In this document: piece by piece, positions 33,112-44,240 of the stretch | Numbering within the stretch: position 1 is the stretch's first letter | How the letters are laid out: each line of letters starts with the position of its first letter | Source: Magnolia sinica | Lineage: Eukaryota; Streptophyta; Magnoliopsida; Magnoliales; Magnoliaceae | DNA length: 64,000 bases | NCBI RefSeq assembly: GCF_029962835.1 | Contig: NC_080591.1 | Location: 39,997,501 to 40,061,500 of the forward strand | Reading direction: 5' to 3' | Notes under the pieces: model-generated | Databases searched by the model: none | What the model was told of the DNA's origin: nothing | What the model saw: only the letters and a program-made list of their open reading frames with translations | Position numbers and translations under genes: made by a program

Positions 33112-33637
33112 CCTCATTGAGTAACGTTAATGATAGTCATATAGAATTATTTTTGAAAATAAGTTTTGATCTTTTAAGAAAATATCCAAATAGTTAACCA
33201 ATGAAACAGTTGGACAGTATGAGTAATGCTATTCAATCTGGTCCATTAAGATAGTCAGTATCAAAATGTGGTAGTCATCACATCATTTAATTTAGGTGAA
33301 GTGAGTCTAAGAGCGATCACAAATACTTTCAATCTTAACGACATAGATTACGAACTAGGAAATGTGGTATAAGGATTACACACTTTAATGTGATGATATG
33401 TGCTTATCTTTAAAAGGTCCTAAAGCTTTTACATGTCTCCAACGAGATATGAGTGTAGCTCTACTTACTCAAAATTTGCGCATATATATAGAGAAGCAGA
33501 AATAAATCTTTATATCAAAATCATCCAAACAAACTGTATAAAACGAGATCTCTAAGTGTCTGTGAGAATCAAAGTACGCTCAACTCCCACTAATTGAAAA
33601 TATCTGTGGGATCAATGACTCCCATGGATGTCACATA
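33112..33637 (-). other. 3' untranslated part of the minus-strand copia element
   Basis: The sequence lies between the RNase H stop region and the PPT. No coding or repeat structure was recognised. Confidence 0.6.
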
Positions 33638-33973
33638 CTACTGAAATGGTGTAATAGGGAGCCCTTTAGTGAGCGGATCTGCAATCATCTGCTTAGTGCC
33701 GATGAATTCCACGGACACTTGATGATTCTGAACCCTTTCCTTTATAACAAGGTACTTGATGTCGATATGCCTTGACCTTGATGAATGCTTCTTATTACTA
33801 GAGAAGGAAATAGAAGCCGAATTATCGTAAAATATTTTTAATAGTTTTAGGATATGCTTCAGTACCCGCAAACTTGAGAAGAAACCCTGCAACCATAGTG
33901 CCTGATTAGATGCCTCATGGCAGGCAATAAATTCAGCTTTCATAGTGGATGAGGCTGTGGTAGACTGTTTCAC
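33638..33973 (-). pseudogene. RNase H of the minus-strand copia element
   Basis: The 111-codon frame carries SSTMKAEFIACHEASNQALWL, IFYDNSASISFSSN and SRSRHIDIKYLVIKERVQN, then MIADPLTKGLP, the C-terminal copia signature. The first block (AGCVDTKKSTSKYIFM) lies in another frame at about 34055-34010, so a frameshift separates the halves. Confidence 0.9.
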
Positions 33974-33979
33974 ACTTTT

Positions 33980-35260
33980 TCACAATAAAGCTCCTCTCAC
34001 TATCATGAAGATGTATTTTGAAGTAGACTTCTTAGTGTCAACGCAGCCTGCGAAGTTTGTGTCTGAATATTCGATCAACTCCAACTGATCAGATCTTCTG
34101 TATGTAAGTCCGAAGTCTTTCGTTCTCTGAAGATACCGTAATCCTTTTTTCGCAGCTATCCAATGTTGCATTCCTGGATTAGATAGATATCTTCCCAACA
34201 TTCCAGTGACAAAGGCAATGTCCGGTCGCGTACAGACTTGAGCATACATGATGCTCTCTACTACTGATGTGTACGAAAATTCCTTCATTTGATTCTTTTC
34301 TAAATCATTCTTTGGACACCAAAATAGACCAAATTTGTCGGCCTTTACAATGGGTGACTTTCCTGAACACAATTTTGCATGTCATACCTTTCGAGTACCC
34401 TAGTAATATAGGCCCTCTGTGACAAGCTAAGCAATCCAAGTGTTCTGTCACAGTGAATCTCAATGCCAATGACGTAAGAAGCTTCACCAAGGTCTTTCAT
34501 TTTAAACCTTTGAGATAAGAATTTCTTGGTGTCGCTCAACATCCTGGTATCACGGCTAGCCAATAGAATGTCATCAATATACAAAATCATCATAATGAAC
34601 TTAAATCATTATAACGAACTTACTCCCACTGATTTTAATGTAGATGCATTCTACAAAGCCATATGAGGAAATTACTTTATGAAACTTATGGTACCATTGT
34701 CGCGATGCCTGTTTCAACCCATAGATGGACTTCTTAAGTTTGCAAACCAAATGTTCTAAGCCAGTAGCTATAAAACCTTCAGGCTGCAACATGTACACAT
34801 TCTCATTCAAATCTCCATTGAGAAATGCAGTCTTTACATCCATCTAATATAACTCTAAATCCATATGAGCTATAAGAGCCATTATGATCCCGAATGAGTC
34901 TTTCTTGGATACTGGTGAGAAAGTCTCTTTAAAGTCAATGCCCTCACATTGGTTAAAACATTTGGCAATAAGTCTGGCTTTATATCATTCGACATTACCT
35001 TTGGAGTCCTGTTTGGTTTTAAATATCCATTTACAATCAATCGGCCTTATTCCAGTGGGTAACTCTACAAGATCTCATACTTTATTGTCCTGCATGGATT
35101 TCAACTCATCTTTCATGGCATCAAACCAACGAGAAGGATCAGTACTTTGTTTGACTTGTGTAAAGGATTCAGGATCCTTTTTCACCCCTATGTCAAAGTC
35201 GTACTCCTGTAAGTATACGATGTAATCGTCTGATTTACAGGCCTTCACTCTCTTTCAAAT
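33980..35260 (-). pseudogene. Reverse transcriptase of the minus-strand copia element
   Basis: From about 35260 the minus strand encodes WFDAMKDELKSM, a stop, then IDCKWIFKTKQDSKGN, YKARLIAK, FSPVSKKDSFGIIMALIA, and a stop before MDVKTAFLNGDLNENVYM. IYGLKQASRQWYHKF and the catalytic ILYIDDILLA (about 34585) follow. It then continues to GEASYVIGIEI and a SYTSVVESIMYAQVCTRPDI block. YIDD is an accepted variant of YVDD. Several frameshifts, so inactive. Confidence 0.9.
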
Positions 35261-35269
35261 CTTCTTAAT

Positions 35270-36348
35270 GGTTCAGCTTGTTGGGTCTGATCTTGATTTT
35301 CCTCATCAGTGGTTTATATATGAGGTTCTACGTGGTGCTCTGTAATGACTGTAGAATCGACTGCATCATTAATGTCCACATGATATGGATTAAATATGAC
35401 AGGAGTCACAGTCCTTTTTTTCCCTCAAATTCAAAAGTTCTTATGTTCGTGCTCCCACTGTTTTGATCAATGTCCTCAATGAATCTAGCATTCCCAGTCT
35501 CAACAATACTGATGGAGTGGGAAGGACGGTAGAATCGATAGCCTTTTGATCTTTCTAGGTATCCAATGAAGAAACAACTTACGGTTCTAGGATCAAGCTT
35601 CTTTTCATGCAGAATAAATTTTGGCCTCAGCAGGACAACCCCAAACATGTAGATATCGGAGACTTGGTTTTCTCCCATTCCACAACTCACAAGGAGTTTT
35701 GCTTACTGCTTTGCTGGGAACCCTGTTTAGTATATGAACTGTGGTTTTGATCGCATCACCCCACAGAGATTCTGGCAATGTTGAATTGCTGACCATACTT
35801 CGCACCATATTTATAAGGGTGCGATTGCGTCTCTCAGCAACTCCATTCTACTATGGAGTACCAGGCATAGTGTACTAAGCAACAATGCCATAATCCTGCA
35901 GGTATTTAGCGAATGGCCCTGGATTGCGTCCTGATTCGTCATATTTGTCATAGTATTCACCACCACGGTCAGATCTAACAACTTTAATTCTCTTATAGAG
36001 TTAATTTTCAACCTCGGCCTTATAGATTTTAAAAGCATCCAAGCCTTCTGATTTCTCACTGATAAGGTATAGGTACCTGAAGTGAGAGTAGTCAACTATA
36101 AAGGTAATGAAATATTTATGGTCACTCCATGAGGCTGTAGGGAATGGTCCACAGATATCTGTATGTATAACCTCTAATAGATCTACACTCCTTGTTGCAC
36201 CTTTCTTTCTTATTCTAGTTTGTTTTCCTTTTATGCAATCAATGCATACTTTATAGTCAGAGAAGTCTAAAGAATGCAAAATTTCTTCTCGTACAAGCCT
36301 GTCTAATCTCTCACGAGATATATGGCATAACCGCTTATGCCACAACAT
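35270..36348 (-). pseudogene. Integrase of the minus-strand copia element
   Basis: The zinc domain is LWHKRLCHISRERLDRL with CIDCIKGKQTR. The core has VIHTDICGPFPTASWSDHKYFITFIVDYSHF, a frameshift, VVRSDRGGEYYDKYD-like sequence around 35960, and [15 protein letters not shown] around 35830-35790. The tail has [31 protein letters not shown] and EKKLDPRTVSCFFIGY. Frames change at least three times. Confidence 0.88.
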
Positions 36349-36372
36349 GGAAGAATTCTCATAGTCTAGTAT

Positions 36373-36771
36373 TCACTTGGATCCCACTATATTTCCATGC
36401 AAGGTATTAATATTATAGACGTGAGAGGCAATCAAGTCTAACTGGTATAAGTTGTTTACTAAAGAGTAGGTTCCAACTTTAATCGAATTAAAGTAAATAC
36501 TAAAACTTTTATTTCCAAAGTGGAAAGAATATCCCAACTTATCCAAACAAAAAATTGAAACTAAATTGCGCCTTATAGACGGCACACAGAATGTATTTAC
36601 TAAATTCAAAAAATGACCAGACTTCAACTTAAGCCTATAGACTCTTATTGCCTCCACGTCAACTTTGACACCATTGCCTACGTATACTGAGCACTCCACA
36701 TCAGTTGGTGGCCTGGCCTGTAGTAATTCATGCATAAAAGTGCATATGTGAATAGCAGGTCCTGAATCTAT
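36373..36771 (-). pseudogene. Protease region of the minus-strand copia element
   Basis: IDSGPAIHIC at about 36770-36741 is the active-site DSG, followed by YVGNGVKVDVEAIRVYRLKL and FCVPSIRRNLVSI, usual for copia protease. It is fused almost directly to mid-gag sequence at about 36775, which indicates an internal deletion. Confidence 0.85.
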
Positions 36772-37255
36772 CTACCAGTTGATCAAATGAACCAGTTGAT
36801 CATCAGTAACTACAAGCCCTAGAGCACGGATCTTAGAAACAGCCTCGATCTGCTCTACAATATATTCACGGATGTTGCCTTTTCCATCGTAGGACGAGCG
36901 AGTCAATTTATTCAGAAGAATGCCCACCTCAGCCTTATCAGATTTCTTGAACCTTTTTCCCATTTCAGTCAGGAAAACTATGGCCTTATTTATTTCAGGC
37001 ATGGCGCCCTTCATAGATTCAGAAATCGAATACTTAATGACTTTCAGGCATGTATCATTTGACCTAAACCATGCAACTAATCAATTATATTTAGCTTCAA
37101 TGGCATTATCAGATGGTTCTGGCAGTTCTGGCATTATCAGGGCAAGATCTAATTGTAGACACCCCAGTAAAACTTCAATGGCGTTCTTCCATTGAGTATA
37201 GTTAGACCCATTTAGGGCAGGGACTTGATGTGTCTAAGTGGGAATTGAGACTGAA
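36772..37255 (-). pseudogene. Gag of the minus-strand copia element, truncated
   Basis: The N-terminal copia gag motif LNGSNYTQWKNAIEVLLG is encoded at about 37225-37170, followed by LDLAL, an in-frame stop near 37078, then DTCLKVIKYSISESMKGAMPE and EYIVEQIEAVSKIRALG. It stops at DQLVHLINW. The C-terminal half with the zinc knuckle is missing. Confidence 0.87.
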
Positions 37256-39409
37256 ATATAAGAGATACATATATACTCACATTAGTTCATTAATTCACAA
37301 AATGATTTCATGATTGTAGACAAAGAATATCAGGCAATTCAATTCAGTTGTTAAGAGAGGGATCAGCTGAATCATTCAGGATGACAATGGGCCCAACCAT
37401 CTCATCCTGGTGAGAATCTGTTACATCATCATCATTCCACCCGTGGGCGGTAATAACAACATGTTAGTGATCTTTCTAAACATGAAGCTAAGTGATATCA
37501 GTCATGTAAATCTGAGACACTCAACACCTATGGGTAAGATGAGTCTTTCAGCTTTACATTACCAATACCATTTACTTCACCCGTTCACGTGATTACCAAA
37601 CGGTAATCGTCTGTGTTTTCGTTACCGTATGCAGAAAATGTGAACGCAATTGTATGCAATCCTTCTTATCCTAATGTTATAAGTCTATACTTGTAAAATT
37701 TTCATTGATTAAGGTCACTATGGTGGCTAACACAACCGAATCCAACTCTACAAATATAGACTTATGATTGCGTTTATAATCCTGCCTCTCAATGAATTAT
37801 ATCTTAATGAGTCTGATGCGGCCACAAGATGGTCGGTACTGATCATTGGAACATATGGGAACTTTAAAAGAAACACACGTATAGGTTTCACATGACATGT
37901 TCTAATGGTCTATATCAACTTCCAAGGATGGGTAATGGGCTAAAACTGGGCCGAATTAAGACTCTGTATGATAAATGAACATCACAAGTCTAACCCATGA
38001 CATTCACAGGATAGGTGGAATTATTTAACTAGATGGGTACCCATGCATAGGTGTCCATATGACAAACAAATCAGGTCATATAATACAAATCCATATCCTG
38101 AAATTTTGTATATGTATGGACATCTAGTGAATGAGTTAGAATTGAGAATATTTAATATCACACACTGTACAATCACCTAGCCTTAATAAGGCCTAAATAT
38201 AACTGGAGTGTGTCCACAAATTCGAGCTAAAATCCGATGGTTCTTAAAATTAGGCCCAGTCAAGGACTCATGCCATAAGGTGATCTGCTTTAAGGCCCGG
38301 TACAGGCCCAAGTAACAGGCCCACTTCCAGATCCAGAAATCCAGTTCTGGCCCAAAGAACAGCCCCATAACAGATCCGGACGCCTAGTTCTGGCCCAAAG
38401 AAGAGGCCCATAACAAATCCATTTGCGGGTCCAGAGAATGGACCTGAAGTCCAAATAAATTGGGTCCATAGACCCGAATGTTAATAAGGTCATAAACGAC
38501 CCATCTGAGACGCATTTCGTCTCACTCCGCAAGCTGCAGAGGAGAGAGATCGTCTCTCTGTCTCCCTGTTGACGATGGAAGAGAAGGCCAACCGTCTTCA
38601 ACCATGGCTGTCACACTCTCGACTACGACATCAGGACGTCGACAATGGCTGCGGTCCCTAGAATCACACCGATCTGGCTGAAATCTAAGGCTCAAGGGCA
38701 GATGTGATGGCGGAAGTCCTGATGGGGTCGTCAACTGCCATGAGATAATAATGGAGGAAAACTCTATCTCCTGATGAAGGCGGAATGGAGAAATTGAGTC
38801 ACAACCTTCATGATGGCCTGCTCATGTATGATTCCAGCCCTAGATGCCAGATCAATCATTGATCTAATAGAGGCGAATCGAGGTCGAAAGGATCGATTGT
38901 GGGATAATCGGAAAAGGTGCGTATACCCTGATGATGTTCTTGTTTGGATGTTAAAACCCTACTTCCGATTCTGATATTTGAAATCCCTTTTCTGATTTTG
39001 AGGTTTCTAAAATCCCTAATGGAAACTGGATTTAGGGTTGTAGGTCTGAAATCCCAAATTTGGATTTGGGGATTTCGAAAAATCCCTAATTTGAATTTGG
39101 GATTCGAAATCCCTAATTTGAATTTGGGATTCGAAATCCCTAATCTCAGCTGGGTATGGGGTATAGGACTGAAATCCCCAAATTAACTAGTTTTGGGGTT
39201 CGAATAATCCCTACTTAATGTCTGGATTTGGGGATTTGAATTCAAAGCGCCTAATTCAGATGGTTAGGATGTAAATCCCTAATCGGATTCGAAATTCGAA
39301 ATCCCAATCTATTTGATTTGGGAATTTAAAATCTGATCTGGAATTTGAATCCCTAGAGGATGAATTTGAATAGATAATCTAATCATCCATGCCTTTTGCA
39401 CGGTGGCTT
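37256..39409 (-). other. Long 5' leader of the minus-strand copia element
   Basis: There are 2.15 kb between the 5' LTR and gag with no conserved domain. At 39040-39180 a unit close to GAAATCCCTAATTTGAATTT is repeated several times. At 38335-38420 AGTTCTGGCCCAAAGAA occurs twice within GGCCCATAAC-rich sequence. Such a leader is unusually long for a copia element, so it may hold an old insertion that I could not delimit. Confidence 0.5.
39040..39180. repeat. Short tandem repeat, GAAATCCCTAATTTGAATTT type
   Basis: At least four imperfect units of about 26 bp occur, with looser copies extending from 38975 to 39350. It lies in the copia leader. Confidence 0.75.
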
Positions 39410-39916
39410 TGGTAAAATGTGGGACTTGATCTATATGCGGAATAGGCCCACAGATCTAGTTGTGCATAGGACATAGTGATCAAGCGGTTAGATAGCTTAC
39501 CTAGCTGAGATGCCGCCATGAAAGCCAAATAAGAATACCAGAATACCAGAATTCCTATAAAACTTACGGTCTTCCTCTTCTTCACACCTTTTCTGCAATT
39601 CATAAGATGAAACTCGAATTTCTGCCGTGGTGTAGGATCGGGGACCCAGCTCTCTTTTATAGAGACTGTGAAGGGGGAGTTTGAAACCCATCAAAACTCC
39701 CTCTCCCACACTCCATATTGCTGTGTCCTACTTCGGCTCAAACTGCTGTCTGCATAAACAGTCATAGCATTCCAGCCCTAATACGCACTGTTGTGCAATT
39801 AGAATTGCACAGTGAATCACATGAAGTGGGGCCCACTGGTCTACTCAATCATCCAGTCCAACTGAATGACAATCCAGACCGTTGATCAGTAAGGCCCACT
39901 AAATAGAGTTCTTACA
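39410..39916 (-). repeat. 5' LTR of the minus-strand copia element
   Basis: It is 507 bp like its partner and ends TTTTACCA on the minus strand. The following bases (AAGCCACCGTGC) do not look like the usual Met primer site. Confidence 0.9.
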
Positions 39917-40558
39917 TAAAAGTCTTACGATCCCACAGGAAATTAATCATCCTCTTTTATCCAGGCTTTGAAACAAACCATGGTAAAGGTTTACATCAAT
40001 GACACTTGCATGACAACTTATATAGGGTCCTACCCAGTACTAACCCCCAGGCTAACTAAAACATGCACACCCCAAAGAGCAAGTGACAGAGGGTCTTTGA
40101 TTGGTATGCCACGAAGCACAAGGCACACACACATAGGAGTTCCCTCATATAAGTTAAAATTTAACCACAGACACTCCAGCCAGCAACAAGTCTCACACAT
40201 GTATAAACATGTGATCAGAAGCAGAGAGGACATGCTCTGTTAGTTGGCTGCAAAGAATAGCAGGGAGACCCTTGACACATGTTTATCAGACACTTAGATG
40301 CCAACATGAGCATGACATCACTGCACTTTAGCCTAACTATTGCACTGCACTTTAGCCTGAAAAGGGAATTGGCTCCAGTTAAGGTCTAGAGCATCCAATA
40401 TCAAATGAACTCGCTAATTAACCACGAACTACCGCTAATAGTATAGCAAATTTATAATTATAAAATATTGTATTTACAATTATAGTGTGCATAGTTTTGT
40501 ACAGCTATGTGGCTGCATAATGTATCTATAGCGATTCTCTAATTGCAAGTGTTTATAA
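39917..40558. other. Intergenic sequence without recognised features
   Basis: No gene, repeat family or RNA was recognised. The ACTTTAGCCT block occurs twice around 40325-40360, and 40440-40500 is AT-rich. Confidence 0.4.
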
Positions 40559-40790
40559 AGGCCCGTTTGGATGCACTTTCAAGGGTGTTTCCACAAAAGA
40601 GGTTCCAAGCCTACTTTTCGGTCATTCAACAAAACCAATCAGATTGGCATTTTAGTGCCTACTTTGTCAAGCATGTGGCAAAGTGAGGGTTTGCCAAGTG
40701 CATAGAAATGCACATCAAAAACCCCCAGTTTGGCTCAAAGGGTGGTCTATATCTCAAATGGCCGTTTGGAGGGTGCACCCAAACGGGCCC
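40559..40790. mobile_element. Tourist-like MITE
   Basis: A 232-bp element with terminal inverted repeats of about 13-17 bp (AGGCCCGTTTGGATGCAC against GTGCACCCAAACGGGCCC) and a TAA duplication on both sides (40556-40558 and 40791-40793). TAA/TTA duplication and size fit the PIF/Harbinger Tourist type. No coding capacity. Confidence 0.65.
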
Positions 40791-41068
40791 TAAAGCAGCC
40801 ATTTTCATGCCACCCAACGTGCCAACGTGACACTCGTTTGCAAGATGCAGGTGGTGTACATGCCCTTGCCTGAAACCAGTCAAGTCTACTATCCACAGTT
40901 GACAGAACAATTGATGGCTAAAAGGTCTTGGTCAAGCTCCCTCCCTCCATGATTTGCAGCATCAAGTACACCTCTCCTTTCTCCTTTTTTTTCGCACCAA
41001 CAAAATGGGGAGCAAAGGGTATTATTGTGTCGAGAAAAAGGGGGATGGGATTTGTAACCCTAAGCTCT

Positions 41069-41487
41069 GTGGGGCTCACAATGATGTATGCCTTATATCC
41101 ACTCCGTTCATCTGTTTCACCAGCTCATTTTAAGGTATCAGTCCAAACGTGAGGTTGATCAAAATCTCAAGTTGACCAAACCATAGGAAACAGTGGGGAT
41201 TGAACGGCCACCATAAAAATATTTTTAGGGCCACATAAGTTTTGGATCAAGCTGATATTTGTGTTTTACCTTCATCCAGACCAGTGTAACTTTAAGGGGT
41301 TGGATGGAAAATAAACATCATGATGGACCTTGGGAAAGTTTCAACTGTGAACATTATTTTTCCCTGACTGTTTCCTGTGGTGTGTTCCACTTGAGATTTG
41401 GATCTGCCTTATGATTGGGTTCATGCCTTAAAATGATTTGGTTAAACAGATGTATACCGTAGATATAACACATGCGTCATTGTGAGG
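41069..41487. mobile_element. Palindromic GTGGGGCCCACC-family repeat, copy 1
   Basis: The ends are inverted relative to one another: GTGGGGCTCACAATGATGTATG on the left and CATGCGTCATTGTGAGG on the right. TTCATCTGTTTCACCAGCTCATTTTAA faces its inverse about 300 bp away. Inner blocks include GGTGTGTTCCACTTGAGATTTGGAT and its inverse. Non-coding, so a MITE or foldback element. Confidence 0.7.
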
Positions 41488-41582
41488 TCTATTGCCCATG
41501 TAAAAGTCATTCTAGCCCATTAATCATGTTGAGCATGTGTGTACCTAGAATGTAGATTGCTGGCCATCATTTTCTTGTATGT

Positions 41583-42122
41583 GGATTGTGTAGTGAGGCA
41601 CTCATCACCCTTTTCCGTGGTGTGGAGACTGTGGAACCCACCCTGATGAATGTGTTTTATCCATGCTGTACATCCATTTTTTCAGCTCAATTTAGGGCAT
41701 GAGCCCAAAATTGAAGCATATCCAAAGCTCAAGTGGACTACACCACACACACCAAAAAATAAAAAAAAGTAAGGATAATGATGTCTACCGTTGAAACCTT
41801 CCTAGGGCCCACAATGATGTTTATTTGTCTCCAACTTGTTCATAAGGTCACACAAACCCAGATGAAGGGAAAACACAAATATCAGCTTGATCTAAAACTT
41901 TTGTGACCCCTAATGAGTTTTCAATAGTATGCGTTCAATTCCCATTGTTTCCTGTGGTGTGGTCCACTTGAGCTTTGGATATTCTTCAATTTTGGTTTCA
42001 TGCTGTAAAATGTGTTGGAAAAATGGACAGATGGCATGGATAAAACAGATACATCATGGTGGGGCCCCATAGAATCTTCACAACACAATAAAGGGTGGTG
42101 AGCACCTCACTACACAATCGCA
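41583..42122. mobile_element. Palindromic GTGGGGCCCACC-family repeat, copy 2 (longest)
   Basis: The inverted arms extend further than in the other copies: GATTGTGTAGTGAGGCACTCA at the left faces TGAGCACCTCACTACACAATC at the right. The two halves are complementary over much of the ~540-bp length. No matching target duplication was found at the ends I could define. Confidence 0.7.
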
Positions 42123-42872
42123 TCCCATTTTCTTAACCATTTATTTTTTCTTGAACATGTGGCCCACTTGATGAATGGACTATTTGGTCCCCACTTGATG
42201 GATGATTTTCCAAACGTCCCCTATCCATGACGATGTAAAAGCTCTAAAGACCACTGGAAATTTATTTATGTTTAGATGCATTATTACATAAAAATGCTCA
42301 TAAAAGAATCAAAATAAATCAAAGTTATAGTTGTTTGATTGGTGAAGGTGGCACCCACCTATTGTTGGTAATTAGTATGTTCATTATGCCATCATGGACT
42401 GGTTCAAATTTAAACCAATTAATTGGACGGCAAGGATCATCCAATGGTATATTTTTAGCATCTTTCGTCCAATAAACTCAAATTTTGGACCCCAAATGTA
42501 CGGTATATTGGGCTGAGCAAAGCTCTTGACTGTAGATTGTACTTCTTTACCAGTCCTGCTGCCATGTGCACAGTGAATTTATTGTTACTAGTAATTTGCT
42601 TATTTCTTATATGAAGTAGATGCATTGTTTTATAGGATTTTGAATTTGTGGGCCCACTTTTGTGGCTCACTTGGAGCAGTTCCTTACTCTAAGCTGTGTT
42701 TGGTGAGCTTTGTACCTTTAATTGACTTACAAGTTACCCAAGCACAAAAACTATTTACTTGCAAGTGAAGTACAACTTATATTCAAACAGCTAGCATATG
42801 TAAGTCACTTACAAAAACTTACAGGCATCCAAATGATCCCCAAAGGGTTGAAACTAAAGCTTTGTAGATGAA
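42123..42872. other. Intergenic sequence downstream of the DUF819 exon 2
   Basis: No further DUF819 exons were recognised here on the minus strand. A block at about 42690-42840 with TAAGCTGTGTTTGGTGAGC and TACAGGCATCCAAATGATCCCC at its ends has weak inverted ends and may be an old MITE. Confidence 0.4.
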
Positions 42873-42914
42873 TCAAGATGAAGGGAAAGACAGAAATAGT
42901 GAAATGGAAGTAAC

Positions 42915-43141
42915 CTGATCCAAGCAAGAATGCCAAGAACAACGTCCCTGTTGACTGCAAGATGAGGCGCAAATCCGCTTTGAAGAGCAGCAACGGGATG
43001 ACCATGGGCAGCAGGTACTCCATGACAACCGAATAAGCCGGAGCTTCATAAGGAATGATCCCAAGATTACTCGCAGCGAACCCCACCAGAATGCTCACTA
43101 TAGCCCCACTCAATGTGCTCCCTATCTTTGTCGTCTCAGAC
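42915..43141 (-). CDS. DUF819 membrane protein gene, exon 2 (5' fragment copy)
   Basis: The minus strand reads AG (43143-43142) as acceptor, then 227 nt encoding SETTKIGSTLSGAIVSILVG, ASNLGIIPYEAPAYSV and the first membrane helices with PMVIPLLLFKADLR and LAFLLGS. It ends at a GT donor (42914-42913). This matches the second exon of plant DUF819 proteins (Arabidopsis At5g52540/At5g24000 type), predicted multi-pass proteins of the plastid envelope. Phases fit exon 1 exactly. No exon 3 was found to the left within the window. The coding frame here is intact. Confidence 0.85.
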
Positions 43142-43213
43142 CTTCCAATCCCAACCACAAACCATCATATTTCAAGTAAAAATAAATAAACCAAGTTCAG
43201 AACTAATGCCTAG

Positions 43214-43383
43214 AGCCTGTTTGGATGCACCATCGAATCAAATCGCAATTGCGAGGTTACTTTGATTTTTGAGATAGAATTTCGAGGGCTAATTCGACAG
43301 CACAATATAAATTCCTTTGTTTTGTCTTTGAATGGATGAGAACTGAGCAATTGTGATTCGATTAGCTCGTGCATCCAAACGGA
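43214..43383. mobile_element. Small MITE in DUF819 intron 1
   Basis: GAGCCTGTTTGGATGCAC on the left faces GTGCATCCAAACGGAG on the right, 170 bp in all, within the 264-bp intron 43142-43405. The ends resemble those of the Tourist-like MITE at 40559. A TSD is unclear. Confidence 0.55.
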
Positions 43384-43405
43384 GAAAAGAACTACTTTTA
43401 CTTAC

Positions 43406-43712
43406 CAGATGCCGAAAGTGGCGATGGAGAGAAGAGTGGCCCACATTCCCCATTGATCATGGGGAGAGATGAGCGTGGGGATGCGACGTTGAATTGGGAT
43501 ATTGGTTGCAGCTGTCGACGTTTATTGATTGGAAATAAGGGAGGGATGGAGATGAGCGGATGAGAGAGATGGAGTTTGTTGGAGAATGAGGGTTTGGAGA
43601 TGGGAAGAAGAAGGTTAAAGGCAGTTAAGGTCGTTGGAAGGTGATGGCGGGAAATGACGGTTGCTGACGTAGGGAAGCTTCGGAATGCAAAAAGAGGGCT
43701 TGAAGAAAACAT
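43406..43712 (-). pseudogene. DUF819 gene exon 1 with plastid transit peptide, frameshifted
   Basis: The ATG at 43712 opens a Ser/Pro/Arg-rich, acid-poor N-terminus (MFSSSPLFAFRSFPTSATVI) that looks like a chloroplast transit peptide. Near the end of the exon the conserved sequence (LISPHDQWGMWATL and LSIATFGIW) is in a different frame from the ATG. That frame has a TAA at about 43522, so a one-base-type frameshift lies between about 43522 and 43470. The exon ends at a good donor (GTAAGT, from 43405 down), and the split Trp codon joins exon 2 correctly. Either the copy is a pseudogene or the reference has an indel. Confidence 0.8.
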
Positions 43713-43848
43713 GAGAGAGAGGAATTTTGAGTTACAGTTGAACTTGAAAATGGATATTCGGTCGTACCGCAGTGGGGAGACCCGCCTCTAGGGATATTCC
43801 TGTTGACCCGACTCCATATCCGGGCACGGCTTCGACGGATCCCTGACT

Positions 43849-44240
43849 GTGGGGCCCACCTTGATGTATGTGCCTTACATCCATGCTGTCCATACGTTTT
43901 GAAAGCTCATTTTAGGTCATGATTCAGAAAAATGAAGCAGATCCAAATCTCAGGTGGACCACACCACAGGAAACATTGGTGATTGACCATTAAAAACTTC
44001 TTGTGGGACGGCCAAAACTTTTTTGTATCAAGCTGATGTTTGTTTGTTCACTTCATCCATGTCTTTGTGACCTTATCAATAGGTTGGATAGTAAATAAAC
44101 ATTTCAGTGGCATCCAAGAAGTTTTTAATGGTGATATCACCACTGTTTCATTTTCCTGTGGCGCGGTCCACCTGGGATTTGGATCTGATTCAGTTTGGTT
44201 ACATGCCCCAAAATGATCTGTCAAAACGCATGGATCCCAC
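43849..44240. mobile_element. Palindromic GTGGGGCCCACC-family repeat, copy 3
   Basis: It starts GTGGGGCCCACCTTGATGTATG and ends CGCATGGATCCCAC, with inner blocks GGTGGACCACACCACAGGAAAC and its near-inverse TTTCCTGTGGCGCGGTCCACC. It lies just upstream of the DUF819 start. Confidence 0.7.

Larger units (their letters stand above)
32591..39916 (-). mobile_element. Ty1/copia retrotransposon on the minus strand, decayed
   Basis: Two 507-bp LTRs in the same orientation (32591-33097 and 39410-39916) enclose, in minus-strand order, a 2.1 kb leader, gag, protease, integrase, RT and RNase H. A polypurine tract (CCCAAGTGGGAAAA) abuts the 3' LTR. In the first 140 aligned bases the LTRs differ at about ten positions. 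The 5-bp flanks, TTTAT on the left and TAAAA on the right, do not match, so no target duplication is seen. No standard Met primer site follows the 5' LTR. Confidence 0.88.

Noticed and set aside
42805-43158. Single-exon 117-codon membrane protein
   Set aside because: Only 42915-43141 is conserved. The rest is intron read-through, as shown by the splice sites that match exon 1 phase.
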